In this document: piece by piece, positions 33,877-41,499 of the stretch
Numbering within the stretch: position 1 is the stretch's first letter
Layout: each line of letters begins with the position of its first letter
Assembly: GCA_900544825.1 (NCBI GenBank)
Contig: UQWP01000016.1
Span: forward strand, 1 to 52,747
Direction of reading: 5' to 3'
Source of the DNA: an uncultured Prevotella sp.
Lineage (GTDB): Bacteria; Bacteroidota; Bacteroidia; Bacteroidales; Bacteroidaceae
DNA length: 52,747 bases
The notes under the pieces: model-generated
Database searches by the model: none
What the model was told of the DNA's origin: nothing
Seen by the model: only the letters and a program-made list of their open reading frames with translations
Translations under genes and position numbers: made by a program

Positions 33877-35532
33877 CTAATACCTCCTCACTGGTCTATA
33901 CCTAATGGTATAAATCTGATTGAAATAATCCTTCCATTCATTCGGCTCCTTGTCATCATCCCGAACTATCCGGATGCCATAAAACCTGGTGCCCGTTTCC
34001 TTATACTCCTTGACCCTCGCCAACATCTGCTGCGGTGGATTCGGAATCAGGAAATCCGTAATCCAAAGCACATCGGCATTCACATAATGCAGACCGTCAT
34101 TATCCAGCAAATCAAACATCTGGTTCATCATCTTCTTTGCCGAAGTTCCACCACCTATAAATGGTAGATGGGTTGTAGTTGGCTGGCGCCGAACGCCACG
34201 GCCTGTATGAGCCTGCCCTTCAGAAGATAAATCCGCCGAAGATTCTGGAGATTCTGTAGGAGCCATAACCGTGATTCCTATCCTCTTCAATCTTTCCGCC
34301 TTCCGCTTCGCCATCAAATCGATGGCACGGGTGCTCACGGAGAAATCAATCAGAAAGCAATCCCGCTCCAAATCCTCTGCCGTTTCTTCCAACAGAGAAA
34401 TCAGCGTAGAGGAAATCCTTTCTGGCGTTCCATACATACTCGCCGAAGTATCCAGACAGACGATCATCGGACCCTTTCGGGAGGCATGGGTAAAGCCGAG
34501 TTTGCGGGATGGCTTCGACATTTCGCTCTTATAACGGAAAGTCTGGAGCCTGCGGGTTCGATACTTATAGATAAAAAGCCCCTCCATATCCTCATCGCTG
34601 TATTGCGCCAACTCCAGCGGAAGAAGCGAGTTGAGATCATCGCCCACGGTAATGCCCTCGATGTCGCTTCCTGCGGAATGCTCCATCTTCATCTCCACCC
34701 CCGAAGCGATGGTGAGCCTATCTTTGCCGTTGGCATCTGCCACACGGCCCATCTTCGCCACGATCTCCTTGATTTCCGGATATTTATCCTGAACCTTCAC
34801 CTGGTTCAGGCGGCGTTCAAACTCCGTTTCCGTCCATCCGTTCGTCATCAGTTCCCAGGCTTGCACGGCTCGTTGCTCCGAAACGCCCTTCGTCTTCATA
34901 TTGCGGGTTATCTGGTCCATCATACGAACCAATCCCGTTTCGAAGTTATTCTGACGGAGAGAAATAAAATCCTTCAGTTTGTTCAGTACCTGATGGTCGA
35001 TGCACACCTTCCAGTCTCTAACCAGTCGCTCCCAGTTTTCGGGTTTCGAAGCTCCATCGCCAGCCATCAGTTTCAGGAAGAAGGCTTTATCGAACCCATC
35101 CTCCTGGTGTTCCGTTTCCAACTGGTCGATGAGCGGACGCCACACCTGCTCATCCATTCTCTTGAAGGGAGTCCAGTCGAGCACATCATCTGCCCGATGA
35201 CTTTCGGTCCAGGCACGCTGGCGCTGGAATCGCATGTGATGAACGCATTCCACGATGAACTTTCCCACACAATCATAAAATACCTTGCTCTTGATTTTGC
35301 TGTTCACCACCTGGCGCATGAATTTCTGCACCTCTTCACCAGTTTCCGGAATCGTCACTTTCAGGGTAAAGAGATGAATCAGATAATCCTTCAGCGGGTC
35401 TTCCTTCAAATCCCAAGGCATGGCGGTGCCTGTCGGATCAGGAATCTTCACCTGCCCCGACTTGCAGAAATCGTCAAGCATCTTCAAGTAATACTGCGCT
35501 TCCGCCAAGTCCTTGTTATTCTGGTATTTCAT
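33877..35532 (-). CDS. VWA-domain protein, ViaA/CoxE-like partner of a MoxR ATPase
   Basis: 551 aa, cytosolic. A helical N-terminal half (1-345) is followed by a VWA domain with the MIDAS motif DTSAS (Asp361, Ser363, Ser365) and the later Thr463 in GGGTS, then DVLWITDFLIPNPP. The ViaA-like organisation (long helical region, C-terminal VWA) and the RavA-like ATPase upstream suggest a RavA-ViaA type chaperone pair, which in E. coli affects respiratory complexes and aminoglycoside uptake. Unusually, residues about 406-454 form a polar, Ser/Thr/Gly-rich insertion (APTESPESSADLSSEGQ) inside the VWA domain, just before the GGGTS loop. Confidence 0.85.
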   Translation of the reverse strand: MKYQNNKDLAEAQYYLKMLDDFCKSGQVKIPDPTGTAMPWDLKEDPLKDYLIHLFTLKVTIPETGEEVQKFMRQVVNSKIKSKVFYDCVGKFIVECVHHMRFQRQRAWTESHRADDVLDWTPFKRMDEQVWRPLIDQLETEHQEDGFDKAFFLKLMAGDGASKPENWERLVRDWKVCIDHQVLNKLKDFISLRQNNFETGLVRMMDQITRNMKTKGVSEQRAVQAWELMTNGWTETEFERRLNQVKVQDKYPEIKEIVAKMGRVADANGKDRLTIASGVEMKMEHSAGSDIEGITVGDDLNSLLPLELAQYSDEDMEGLFIYKYRTRRLQTFRYKSEMSKPSRKLGFTHASRKGPMIVCLDTSASMYGTPERISSTLISLLEETAEDLERDCFLIDFSVSTRAIDLMAKRKAERLKRIGITVMAPTESPESSADLSSEGQAHTGRGVRRQPTTTHLPFIGGGTSAKKMMNQMFDLLDNDGLHYVNADVLWITDFLIPNPPQQMLARVKEYKETGTRFYGIRIVRDDDKEPNEWKDYFNQIYTIRYRPVRRY

Positions 35533-35589
35533 TTTATTCGATATTTTTTACCAAACTGGTAAAAAGCTTCTTTATATATTATAGGAAGA

Positions 35590-36087
35590 TTAAGCCTTCT
35601 CTTTCTCCACCAGATATTCTGCGAAGATTCTGGCAGCACTCTCTACTTTGGCAGCGCAAGGGCGAGACTTGTAGTATTCTGCCGTTCTTGCCGAAGCCAC
35701 ATAGCTGGATTGCGCCTTCTCATGGCCCTTCAAGCCCAGAATCTCGGCACAGATGATGCTGCCATTCTGCTCCTTCGATTTGGCTAACAAATCCTGCACC
35801 ACCTTGTAGCAAGCCGACTTGCCCTCACGGTCATCCCCCTCGGTCTGTCCGCAATCCAAACCAACAAGTACCACGATGCCCGAAACAGCTCCGCACATCA
35901 TTCTCATTCTGCCTACTCCACCACCGAAGCCGGCACCAATGCGCTTTGCCATCTCATCATCAAGACCATACAAATCGGCAAAGGCAGCCACTACCGACTG
36001 GCAGCAGCCATAGCCCTGCATAAAGTTCTCCACCGCCTGGTGAACACGCATCTCCAATTCAGGAGTCAAAGTTATCTGTTCGTTCAT
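35590..36087 (-). CDS. C_GCAxxG_C_C family redox-type protein
   Basis: 165 aa. Cysteines are placed as in the family: GYGCCQS (Cys28, Cys29), MMCGAVSG (Cys65), LDCGQ (Cys79), a Cys in SACYKVV, and IICAEILGL. A glycine-rich turn (GAGFGGGVGRM) precedes Cys65. The family is widespread in anaerobes; it is thought to bind a metal or undergo redox chemistry, but no activity is established. An alanine-rich C-terminal helix (CAAKVESAARIFAEYLVEKEKA) extends past the core. It sits between the AAA ATPase gene (74 bp) and the VWA gene (57 bp) on the same strand, so it may be a client or a cofactor of that pair. Confidence 0.88.
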   Translation of the reverse strand: MNEQITLTPELEMRVHQAVENFMQGYGCCQSVVAAFADLYGLDDEMAKRIGAGFGGGVGRMRMMCGAVSGIVVLVGLDCGQTEGDDREGKSACYKVVQDLLAKSKEQNGSIICAEILGLKGHEKAQSSYVASARTAEYYKSRPCAAKVESAARIFAEYLVEKEKA

Positions 36088-36161
36088 AATGTTTTGAGTC
36101 TTCTATATATAATAATGTATAAGTAATAGGAGGCTATTAAAACTCGTAGAGTTTCATCGTA

Positions 36162-37373
36162 TTATACCTCATAAAGCTTCATCGTATCCTGTCGGGTAAA
36201 CGCCAACTCCGTATAGAAGTCACGGAGATAAGCCGAAATTTCAGCCTTGTCGTCCAAAGACACGAAGAGATTCTCGCCCAACTGCCTTTCCAGCGAAGTC
36301 AAGCCATCCGAAAGAGTTTCGATTTCACCCTCATAATCTCTACCATCCTCAGGATTCCTGCGAACACGATGATACTTGATATCCTCGGCAAGAGCATTCT
36401 TCATCTCCACGAGTTTTTCTGCAAAAGGTGAGAAGAGCGCACGGATTACGATGCTTCTGATAGCATCGCGCTCTTCCGGTTCCTGCCACAGACAATGGTA
36501 GATAGGAAGCAGATCGCAGATATCCACCTCTTCCCTATCCTGCATAAAGGCAGAAGTACGGAGCAATCGGACAATATTCTTCCATCTTCGGTCGCTCACG
36601 TAGATGTTTCGGCGCTCGGCAGCCTCATCCACATTCACCGCTCTCAGAGATTTACGGATGGCGGAAATCGCATCGAGCACCTCCTCTTTCACACCTATCT
36701 TACAGATTTTCTCCGCCCATTCAGCATACTCCTTAGGGGATATTCTTATATCGCACACGGACATAGCATTCCCCTCATCCGAGGAATCAGTGAGATCCGT
36801 GTGAGACTCATTAGCCTCCAGCAGCATCGCCCTGAAATTCTTCTCCAGCTTAATCGGTCGGCTCTCTATTCTAATCACGAATCGGTCCCAAAGCGCCTCC
36901 AGTCCTTCTCCCTTAGCCGGCAGCTCATTACTTGCCGCCACGAGAAGTTTCAGCGGAAGATGCATTTCGCGATTGCCGTTTCTGAAGATTTTCTCATTAA
37001 TCACCGTGAGGAGCGTGTTCTGGATAGCAGGTCCCGCCTTCCAGATTTCATCCAGGAAAACCACGTCGGCAGTAGGCAGATAACCCTCCACCGCACGCTC
37101 GTAAGTATCCGAAGTCTTCAGTTTCTGAATGCTCACCGGACCGAAGATTTCATCAGGCGTAGAGAATCGAGACATCAGATACTCAAAACTCTGAGCATCC
37201 CTGAAAGCCGTCTTCAACTGTCTGGCCACCATACTCTTCGCCACACCCGGAGGTCCTAAAAGAATAACGCTCTCGCCTGCCAGAGCGGCAAGAAGCGAGA
37301 GCGAAATTTCAGTATTTTTTTCATAAATGCCCCGGTTCATCTCCTGGAGCAAAAGTTTGAATCTTTCCAGCAT
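36162..37373 (-). CDS. MoxR-family AAA+ ATPase, RavA-like
   Basis: 403 aa. Walker A is GPPGVAKS (40-47), Walker B is VVFLDEIWKAGP, and sensor I lies in LLVAASNELPAKGEGLEALWDRF. The sequence MSRFSTPDEIFGPVSIQKLK is the highly conserved RavA stretch. E. coli RavA has 498 residues; this one has a shorter C-terminal part with the winged helical region and a coiled tail. It would act as a cytosolic hexameric chaperone together with a VWA adaptor, which is encoded two genes downstream. Only 4 bp separate it from the asd gene upstream, so the metabolic and chaperone genes are probably co-transcribed. Confidence 0.9.
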   Translation of the reverse strand: MLERFKLLLQEMNRGIYEKNTEISLSLLAALAGESVILLGPPGVAKSMVARQLKTAFRDAQSFEYLMSRFSTPDEIFGPVSIQKLKTSDTYERAVEGYLPTADVVFLDEIWKAGPAIQNTLLTVINEKIFRNGNREMHLPLKLLVAASNELPAKGEGLEALWDRFVIRIESRPIKLEKNFRAMLLEANESHTDLTDSSDEGNAMSVCDIRISPKEYAEWAEKICKIGVKEEVLDAISAIRKSLRAVNVDEAAERRNIYVSDRRWKNIVRLLRTSAFMQDREEVDICDLLPIYHCLWQEPEERDAIRSIVIRALFSPFAEKLVEMKNALAEDIKYHRVRRNPEDGRDYEGEIETLSDGLTSLERQLGENLFVSLDDKAEISAYLRDFYTELAFTRQDTMKLYEV

Positions 37374-37377
37374 GTAA

Positions 37378-38391
37378 TTACTTTACGTTGCCAACCTTAA
37401 TCAAATACTCAGCAATCTGAACAGCGTTCAAGGCAGCACCCTTACGAATCTGGTCGCCGGTCAACCACAATGTGTTACCATTGTCATCTGCCAAATCCTT
37501 GCGGATACGACCTACATAAACATCGTCCTTACCGGCGCTCTCCAATGGCATTGGATAAACGTAGTTCTGTGCATCATCCTTTACAGTTACGCCTGGAGCT
37601 GCCTCCAAAGCCTTGCGGATGTCCTCTACTGCCAATGGCTTCTCTGTCTCGAACCAAACACTCTCTGAGTGAGAACGAAGTGAAGAAACGCGAACGCAGG
37701 TAGCACTGGTGCGAACATCAGAGTGCATGATCTTGCGGGTCTCGTTATACATCTTCATCTCCTCCTTGGTGTAATCGTTAGGAGTCATCTTGTCAATCTG
37801 TGGGATGACATTGTATGCCAACTGATGAGGGAACTTATTGATATGCTCAGTCTTACCGGTCTCGATGATATCCTTATACTGCTGCTCAAGTTCAGCCATG
37901 GCTGCAGCACCAGCACCCGAAGCACTCTGATAAGAAGAGATATGGATCTTCTTGATATGGCTTAAGTCATCGATAGGCTTCAACACTACTACCATCATGA
38001 TGGTGGTACAGTTAGGGTTGGCGATGATGTTGCGAGGGCGGTTCAAGGCATCCTCAGCATTTACCTCAGGCACAACCAGAGGCACGTCGTCGCACATACG
38101 GAATGCGCTAGAGTTATCAATCATCACGGCACCATACTTGGTGATAGTCTCAGCAAACTCTTCAGAAGTGCCGCCACCAGCAGATGTAAAGGCGATATCG
38201 ACATCTTTAAAGTCATCGTTATGCTGCAAAAGTTTGACCTCATAGTCCTTTCCCTTGAAGTTGTATTTTCGTCCGGCAGAACGCTCAGAACCAAACAACA
38301 CCAAATCATCCATAGGGAAATTTCTCTCAGCAAGGATACGCAGGAATTCCTGTCCTACTGCGCCACTTGCACCAACAATTGCTACTTTCAT
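37378..38391 (-). CDS. asd: Aspartate-semialdehyde dehydrogenase
   Basis: 337 aa, the usual length. NADP-binding GASGAVGQEFLRIL at the start, catalytic Cys128 in IIANPNCTTIMMV, SYQSASGAGAAAM (substrate and dimer loop), and the active-site His within RVSSLRSHSESVW. It reduces aspartyl-4-phosphate to aspartate semialdehyde, the branch point to lysine/diaminopimelate, threonine and methionine. Cytosolic homodimer or tetramer. Its promoter is at 38519-38527; it is the first gene of the run that continues into the RavA-like ATPase. Confidence 0.97.
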   Translation of the reverse strand: MKVAIVGASGAVGQEFLRILAERNFPMDDLVLFGSERSAGRKYNFKGKDYEVKLLQHNDDFKDVDIAFTSAGGGTSEEFAETITKYGAVMIDNSSAFRMCDDVPLVVPEVNAEDALNRPRNIIANPNCTTIMMVVVLKPIDDLSHIKKIHISSYQSASGAGAAAMAELEQQYKDIIETGKTEHINKFPHQLAYNVIPQIDKMTPNDYTKEEMKMYNETRKIMHSDVRTSATCVRVSSLRSHSESVWFETEKPLAVEDIRKALEAAPGVTVKDDAQNYVYPMPLESAGKDDVYVGRIRKDLADDNGNTLWLTGDQIRKGAALNAVQIAEYLIKVGNVK

Positions 38392-38518
38392 AATCGAATC
38401 TTTTAATTTATAAAGTTGTTATAAGTGAATCTTATGGAAAAGAAGGGATGCTCCTTTCCAGCCCGATGATCTTTCACCGTTTTGTCAGCCAAAAACTGCT
38501 TATCCTCTCAAATCCGCT

Positions 38519-38527
38519 GCAAAGTTA
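38519..38527 (-). promoter_or_regulatory. Promoter -7 box for asd
   Basis: The minus strand reads TAACTTTGC; about 130 bp leader. The gap 38392-38720 holds only this and the next promoter. Confidence 0.5.
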
Positions 38528-38650
38528 AGACTTTTTCTACAATATCAAGCATAAAATCCCAAAAATTATTGCTTTTTGCTGCAATTTTATCTTTTTTGCT
38601 TACCTTTCTGCAAGAATATGCATAAAATTGGAGAAAAATAGTTGCAAAAC

Positions 38651-38681
38651 TTTGGGAGTTCAGTTTTTAATCGTACTTTTG
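38651..38681 (+). promoter_or_regulatory. Promoter of small gene 1
   Basis: TTTG (38651-38654), 19 bases, TACTTTTG (38674-38681). It is closely related in sequence to the promoter at 39063-39094. Confidence 0.7.
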
Positions 38682-38720
38682 CAACAGAATTATAATCATT
38701 AATAATAGGAGGATAGAAAT

Positions 38721-38891
38721 ATGTCAAGACCAATCAAAGAAACGCCAATTCTCTATGGCAAAGCTGCACGTCAATTTGAAGAAGAAATGCAGCGTGTTGA
38801 AAACATGACCAGAGAGGAAAGAATGGCTAACAGAAAAAAAGTAGAAGAGGGATGCTCCGCTTTTCTTAAGATTGTAAAGGTTCGCATTTAA
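38721..38891 (+). CDS. Small basic protein (56 aa), possible antitoxin-like
   Basis: Starts with a perfect AGGAGG (38707-38712) 8 bases before ATG, one of the strongest ribosome binding sites in the window, and has a good promoter. The product begins MSRPIKETPILYGKAARQFE, then has charged helical sequence (MQRVENMTREERMANRKKVEEG) and ends FLKIVKVRI. The RPIKETPxLxGxxAxxFE start resembles small Bacteroidota proteins found before toxin-like acetyltransferase genes; this is recollection of pattern, not a search result. Immediately after it, a frame starting at 38897 stops after 24 codons, so any toxin partner is absent or decayed. Function unknown. Confidence 0.75.
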   Translation: MSRPIKETPILYGKAARQFEEEMQRVENMTREERMANRKKVEEGCSAFLKIVKVRI

Positions 38892-39062
38892 GCGATATGG
38901 AAGTTACTTTCCAAGGTCATCTCACAAGGCTCGCAAAAATACTTTCACCCCAAAAGACGAATCATTAAAGGCACGGAGACATATCCACCAAGCATATAAA
39001 AACATACGTAAATGCACGAAACTCAAGTTCTTTAGGATTATTCATAAGAAAAGAGAAAAAAC

Positions 39063-39094
39063 TTTGGTACTTTCAAATATTAATCGTAATTTTG
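39063..39094 (+). promoter_or_regulatory. Promoter of small gene 2
   Basis: TTTG (39063-39066), 20 bases, TAATTTTG (39087-39094). Shares AAACTTTGG and TTAATCGTA-TTTTGCAACA with the promoter of small gene 1. Confidence 0.7.
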
Positions 39095-39133
39095 CAACAC
39101 ATTAGAGTAACCAAAATTAAGGAGGATTACAAT

Positions 39134-39412
39134 ATGACTAAAATAATGTCAAACTCAAAAGAACGACTAAACGATAAAGCCCAACGCTTTTTCGAGGACA
39201 GCTGTACCGTTCAAGAACCAACAGTTGCCTATCGTCACGATTATGCAACAGAGGCTCATAACGAATCCGAAGAATATCCTTTTATGACATCATGCAATAA
39301 TGACGAGTTGGTGAATCATGTCTTAGCTCGTGAAGAAGAATATGCAAGAACAGGCAACACCGTTGACTTTCTAGATATGATGGCCGATTTCAAAAACGAA
39401 TTCGAATGGTAA
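39134..39412 (+). CDS. Small acidic protein (92 aa) of unknown function
   Basis: The start is set at 39134, 8 bases after AAGGAGG (39119-39125), rather than at an upstream in-frame Met that lies before the ribosome binding site. The N-terminal part is polar and basic (MTKIMSNSKERLNDKAQRFFED), the C-terminal part acidic and helical (DELVNHVLAREEEYARTGNTVDFLDMMADFKNEFEW). No signal or membrane segment. The acidic C-terminus is antitoxin-like, but no toxin gene follows. It shares promoter design with the small gene 240 bp upstream, suggesting common control. No family recognised. Confidence 0.75.
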   Translation: MTKIMSNSKERLNDKAQRFFEDSCTVQEPTVAYRHDYATEAHNESEEYPFMTSCNNDELVNHVLAREEEYARTGNTVDFLDMMADFKNEFEW

Positions 39413-39441
39413 AGATACGAGTACTACCACCAACCCAAGGA

Positions 39442-39482
39442 CAAAACGGATGCTTGACAACAGTCTTCAAACATCCGTTTTG
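39442..39482 (+). terminator. Terminator of small gene 2
   Basis: CAAAACGGATG (39442-39452) pairs exactly with CATCCGTTTTG (39472-39482). Confidence 0.7.
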
Positions 39483-39570
39483 CTAAAATCATACACACAT
39501 AACTGATTGTAAATCTGATCCTATTTTATGAAGACCATCTACAATACGTTGCAGAACACCTTGATACAGG

Positions 39571-40161
39571 TTAGAATATATAACCGACACCAAACACAAT
39601 TGAACGGTTCTTAGCATTTTCTGGCCAAATCCAAACTTCTTTCATGCCAAGTTCGTATCCACAAAATAGTTGAATTTGGCTAAACTCGACACCAATCTTA
39701 CCATTAAATCCCCAGTCAAAGTTTTCTCCTTTTATTGTGGAAATATCTAGAAGCTGGAGTTCTGCTTTTTTAATAGCAAACGAAGCATAAGGACCGACTT
39801 GACCAAATAAAGCTACTTTATCAGACAGATTAATGCGTCCACCGATATTGATCGGTATAATGAGATTATATGACTTCAAAGAACCATCCGGTAAAACAGA
39901 CTGACCTCCGAATTCAAGTTTTTTTGCCTTTGAGCCTCTTACTCCAAACTGCACTTCTGAGCCTAGATATACATTTGGAGTAAAATTATACTCCAAAATT
40001 AAGCCACCACCATAACCAAAAATGTTATCTGCTTCAGGTATCTCTGAGTACTTACTCATTGTTCCTGTAAAGGTAATGCCATAACGCATTCCCTTTTCTA
40101 TTTGGGCAGATGCTGTCATTGTAAACACAGCCATAACTGCCATCATAAAAAATTTCTTCAT
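39571..40161 (-). CDS. Outer-membrane beta-barrel protein (porin/OmpA-like small barrel)
   Basis: 196 aa with a signal peptide (1-19, ending TASA). The remainder matches the small eight-stranded outer-membrane barrel pattern: MRYGITFTGTMSKY, IFGYGGGLILEYNFTPNVYLGSEVQFGVRG, LIIPINIGGRINLSDKVALFGQVGPYASF and the terminal SIVFGVGYIF with C-terminal Phe. No peptidoglycan-binding domain. It is the last gene of the minus-strand run that includes the caspase-like peptidase but is 97 bp from it, with a perfect palindrome between, so it may be separately controlled. Function unknown; it may be a surface or anchoring component. Confidence 0.78.
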   Translation of the reverse strand: MKKFFMMAVMAVFTMTASAQIEKGMRYGITFTGTMSKYSEIPEADNIFGYGGGLILEYNFTPNVYLGSEVQFGVRGSKAKKLEFGGQSVLPDGSLKSYNLIIPINIGGRINLSDKVALFGQVGPYASFAIKKAELQLLDISTIKGENFDWGFNGKIGVEFSQIQLFCGYELGMKEVWIWPENAKNRSIVFGVGYIF

Positions 40162-40182
40162 AACTTTTTAATTTACTTTTCA

Positions 40183-40212
40183 AGTCAGTGAAGGAAATTT
40201 CCTTCACTGACT
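40183..40212. repeat. Perfect 30-bp palindrome
   Basis: AGTCAGTGAAGGAAA (40183-40197) is followed without spacer by its exact reverse complement (40198-40212). It lies between the caspase-like gene and the barrel gene and may be a terminator, processing site or operator. Confidence 0.9.
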
Positions 40213-40258
40213 AACAATATTTTTAATTTAATACCACCCAACTAATGTAGAATGTTCA

Positions 40259-41011
40259 TCACCTCAAATCTAAAACAGACATGCCTTGGTTGAAATTTCC
40301 CCAAATAGTTGGGTGCTGATTGTGAGGAATCTGGTTTGCCCACGATGAGACGTTCTTACTAACAAAATTATAAATCTCGTTAGCAGAAATAACTCTGTCA
40401 TTATTTACATCTGCCGCACCATCTAATCCTTTTGCAAGGAAATATGTATAAAGACCATTTGGTCCTTGTGGCAATTCCAACGAAGTTTCATCCAATCTAG
40501 ATGACAGAAAGAACATTACATCATTGTTTGCAACAGCTTGTACCTGCAATTGTGTACGCTGTTTGCCAAGACCTCCACTAAAACATGCATCCGCAAAAAC
40601 CATCTTCCGCCCTGCACGACAATTACGGAATAGTATCTGCATTTCTTGATAACTCATTCCGCCAAGATGAGAGTTCGCTTGCATATCATAGCAACAAAAA
40701 CCACCTTCATAACCATGTCCGCTGAAAAAGAATATTACAGCATCTGAAGGCGTTGCCTTGGCAAAAGCAGAACGAACAGTCTTAATAATATTAGAATGTG
40801 TTGCCTGAGCACCTGTTAATGTTGTTATGACAGCATCATGTTGAGCCATAATTTGATTGAATGTTGCTACATCTGCTTCAGTAAACGTAAGATCATTAAT
40901 ATTCTGATAATTAGCGATACCAACAGATACTACATACGTATGCTGCGCATTAATTTCTGTTGCAGAAATAAGTGACAATAGCAACAGAACAATACCCTTT
41001 AGAGGATTCAT
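40259..41011 (-). CDS. Secreted caspase-family peptidase (C14) with EF-hand-like loop
   Basis: 250 aa with a signal peptide (1-22, ending INAQ). The caspase fold is clear: VVSVGIANYQNINDL, LTGAQATHSNIIKTVRSAF, catalytic His99 in FFFSGHGYEG and catalytic Cys143 in FADACFSGG. Residues 211-222 (DVNNDRVISANE) fit the calcium-binding loop pattern DxNxDxxxxxxE, followed by a helix (IYNFVSKNV), so activity may be calcium-dependent as in metacaspases. The specificity pocket is not predictable. It would act in the periplasm or outside the cell. Neighbours are 5 bp (upstream lipoprotein gene) and a barrel gene downstream; the targets may be proteins of the same operon. Confidence 0.88.
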   Translation of the reverse strand: MNPLKGIVLLLLSLISATEINAQHTYVVSVGIANYQNINDLTFTEADVATFNQIMAQHDAVITTLTGAQATHSNIIKTVRSAFAKATPSDAVIFFFSGHGYEGGFCCYDMQANSHLGGMSYQEMQILFRNCRAGRKMVFADACFSGGLGKQRTQLQVQAVANNDVMFFLSSRLDETSLELPQGPNGLYTYFLAKGLDGAADVNNDRVISANEIYNFVSKNVSSWANQIPHNQHPTIWGNFNQGMSVLDLR

Positions 41012-41016
41012 TCTAT

Positions 41017-41469
41017 CTATCGTTTAATTGCTCCAGAATTTGAGACTTCAATTATTGCATTTTCATTTGCACCTCCATATGAAGCATCACTTCCTAAACT
41101 GAAATAATAACGTATATAACCATTTTCAGGAAGAAGATTTTTACCGCGTAACTCCTCATCAAAACTTTGAACCAAGGTATTAATAAACTGGTTAAACCAT
41201 GTACGTGCTGTTTCATTGTCTGTCTTACCTATGGTCTTTTTGCCTTGGGCATCTGCCTTGTTTTCAGAAATCCAACCAGACTTAAAGGTATCAGCCAGAT
41301 TATTACCTGTTGCATCAATACAATTTGTCTCAACACCTGTCAACTGGACATAATAGTTGCCAATACCCTTGTTAGGATCGTCATCATCTTCCTTACTACA
41401 AGAAGAGATTGTCACACATGCGAACACTGCTACAAGCGTAAGCATCAAATACTTAATTGTTTTTTTCAT
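41017..41469 (-). CDS. Surface-type lipoprotein of unknown function
   Basis: 150 aa. The lipoprotein signal ends ISSC (Cys24) and is followed by SKEDDDD, a strong acidic surface-export signal. The mature domain (NYYVQLTGVETNCIDATGNNLADTFKSGWISENK, ending NENAIIEVSNSGAIKR) has no family I recognise; it contains one further Cys. It precedes the caspase-family gene by 5 bp, so it could be a surface substrate, inhibitor or anchor of that peptidase. Confidence 0.75.
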   Translation of the reverse strand: MKKTIKYLMLTLVAVFACVTISSCSKEDDDDPNKGIGNYYVQLTGVETNCIDATGNNLADTFKSGWISENKADAQGKKTIGKTDNETARTWFNQFINTLVQSFDEELRGKNLLPENGYIRYYFSLGSDASYGGANENAIIEVSNSGAIKR

Positions 41470-41499
41470 TGTTTGTTTAATTTTAAATTTAATACTATA

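Noticed and set aside
38897..38968. 24-codon frame after small gene 1 as a toxin gene
   Set aside because: Too short for a known toxin and with no ribosome binding site of its own; mentioned only as a possible remnant.
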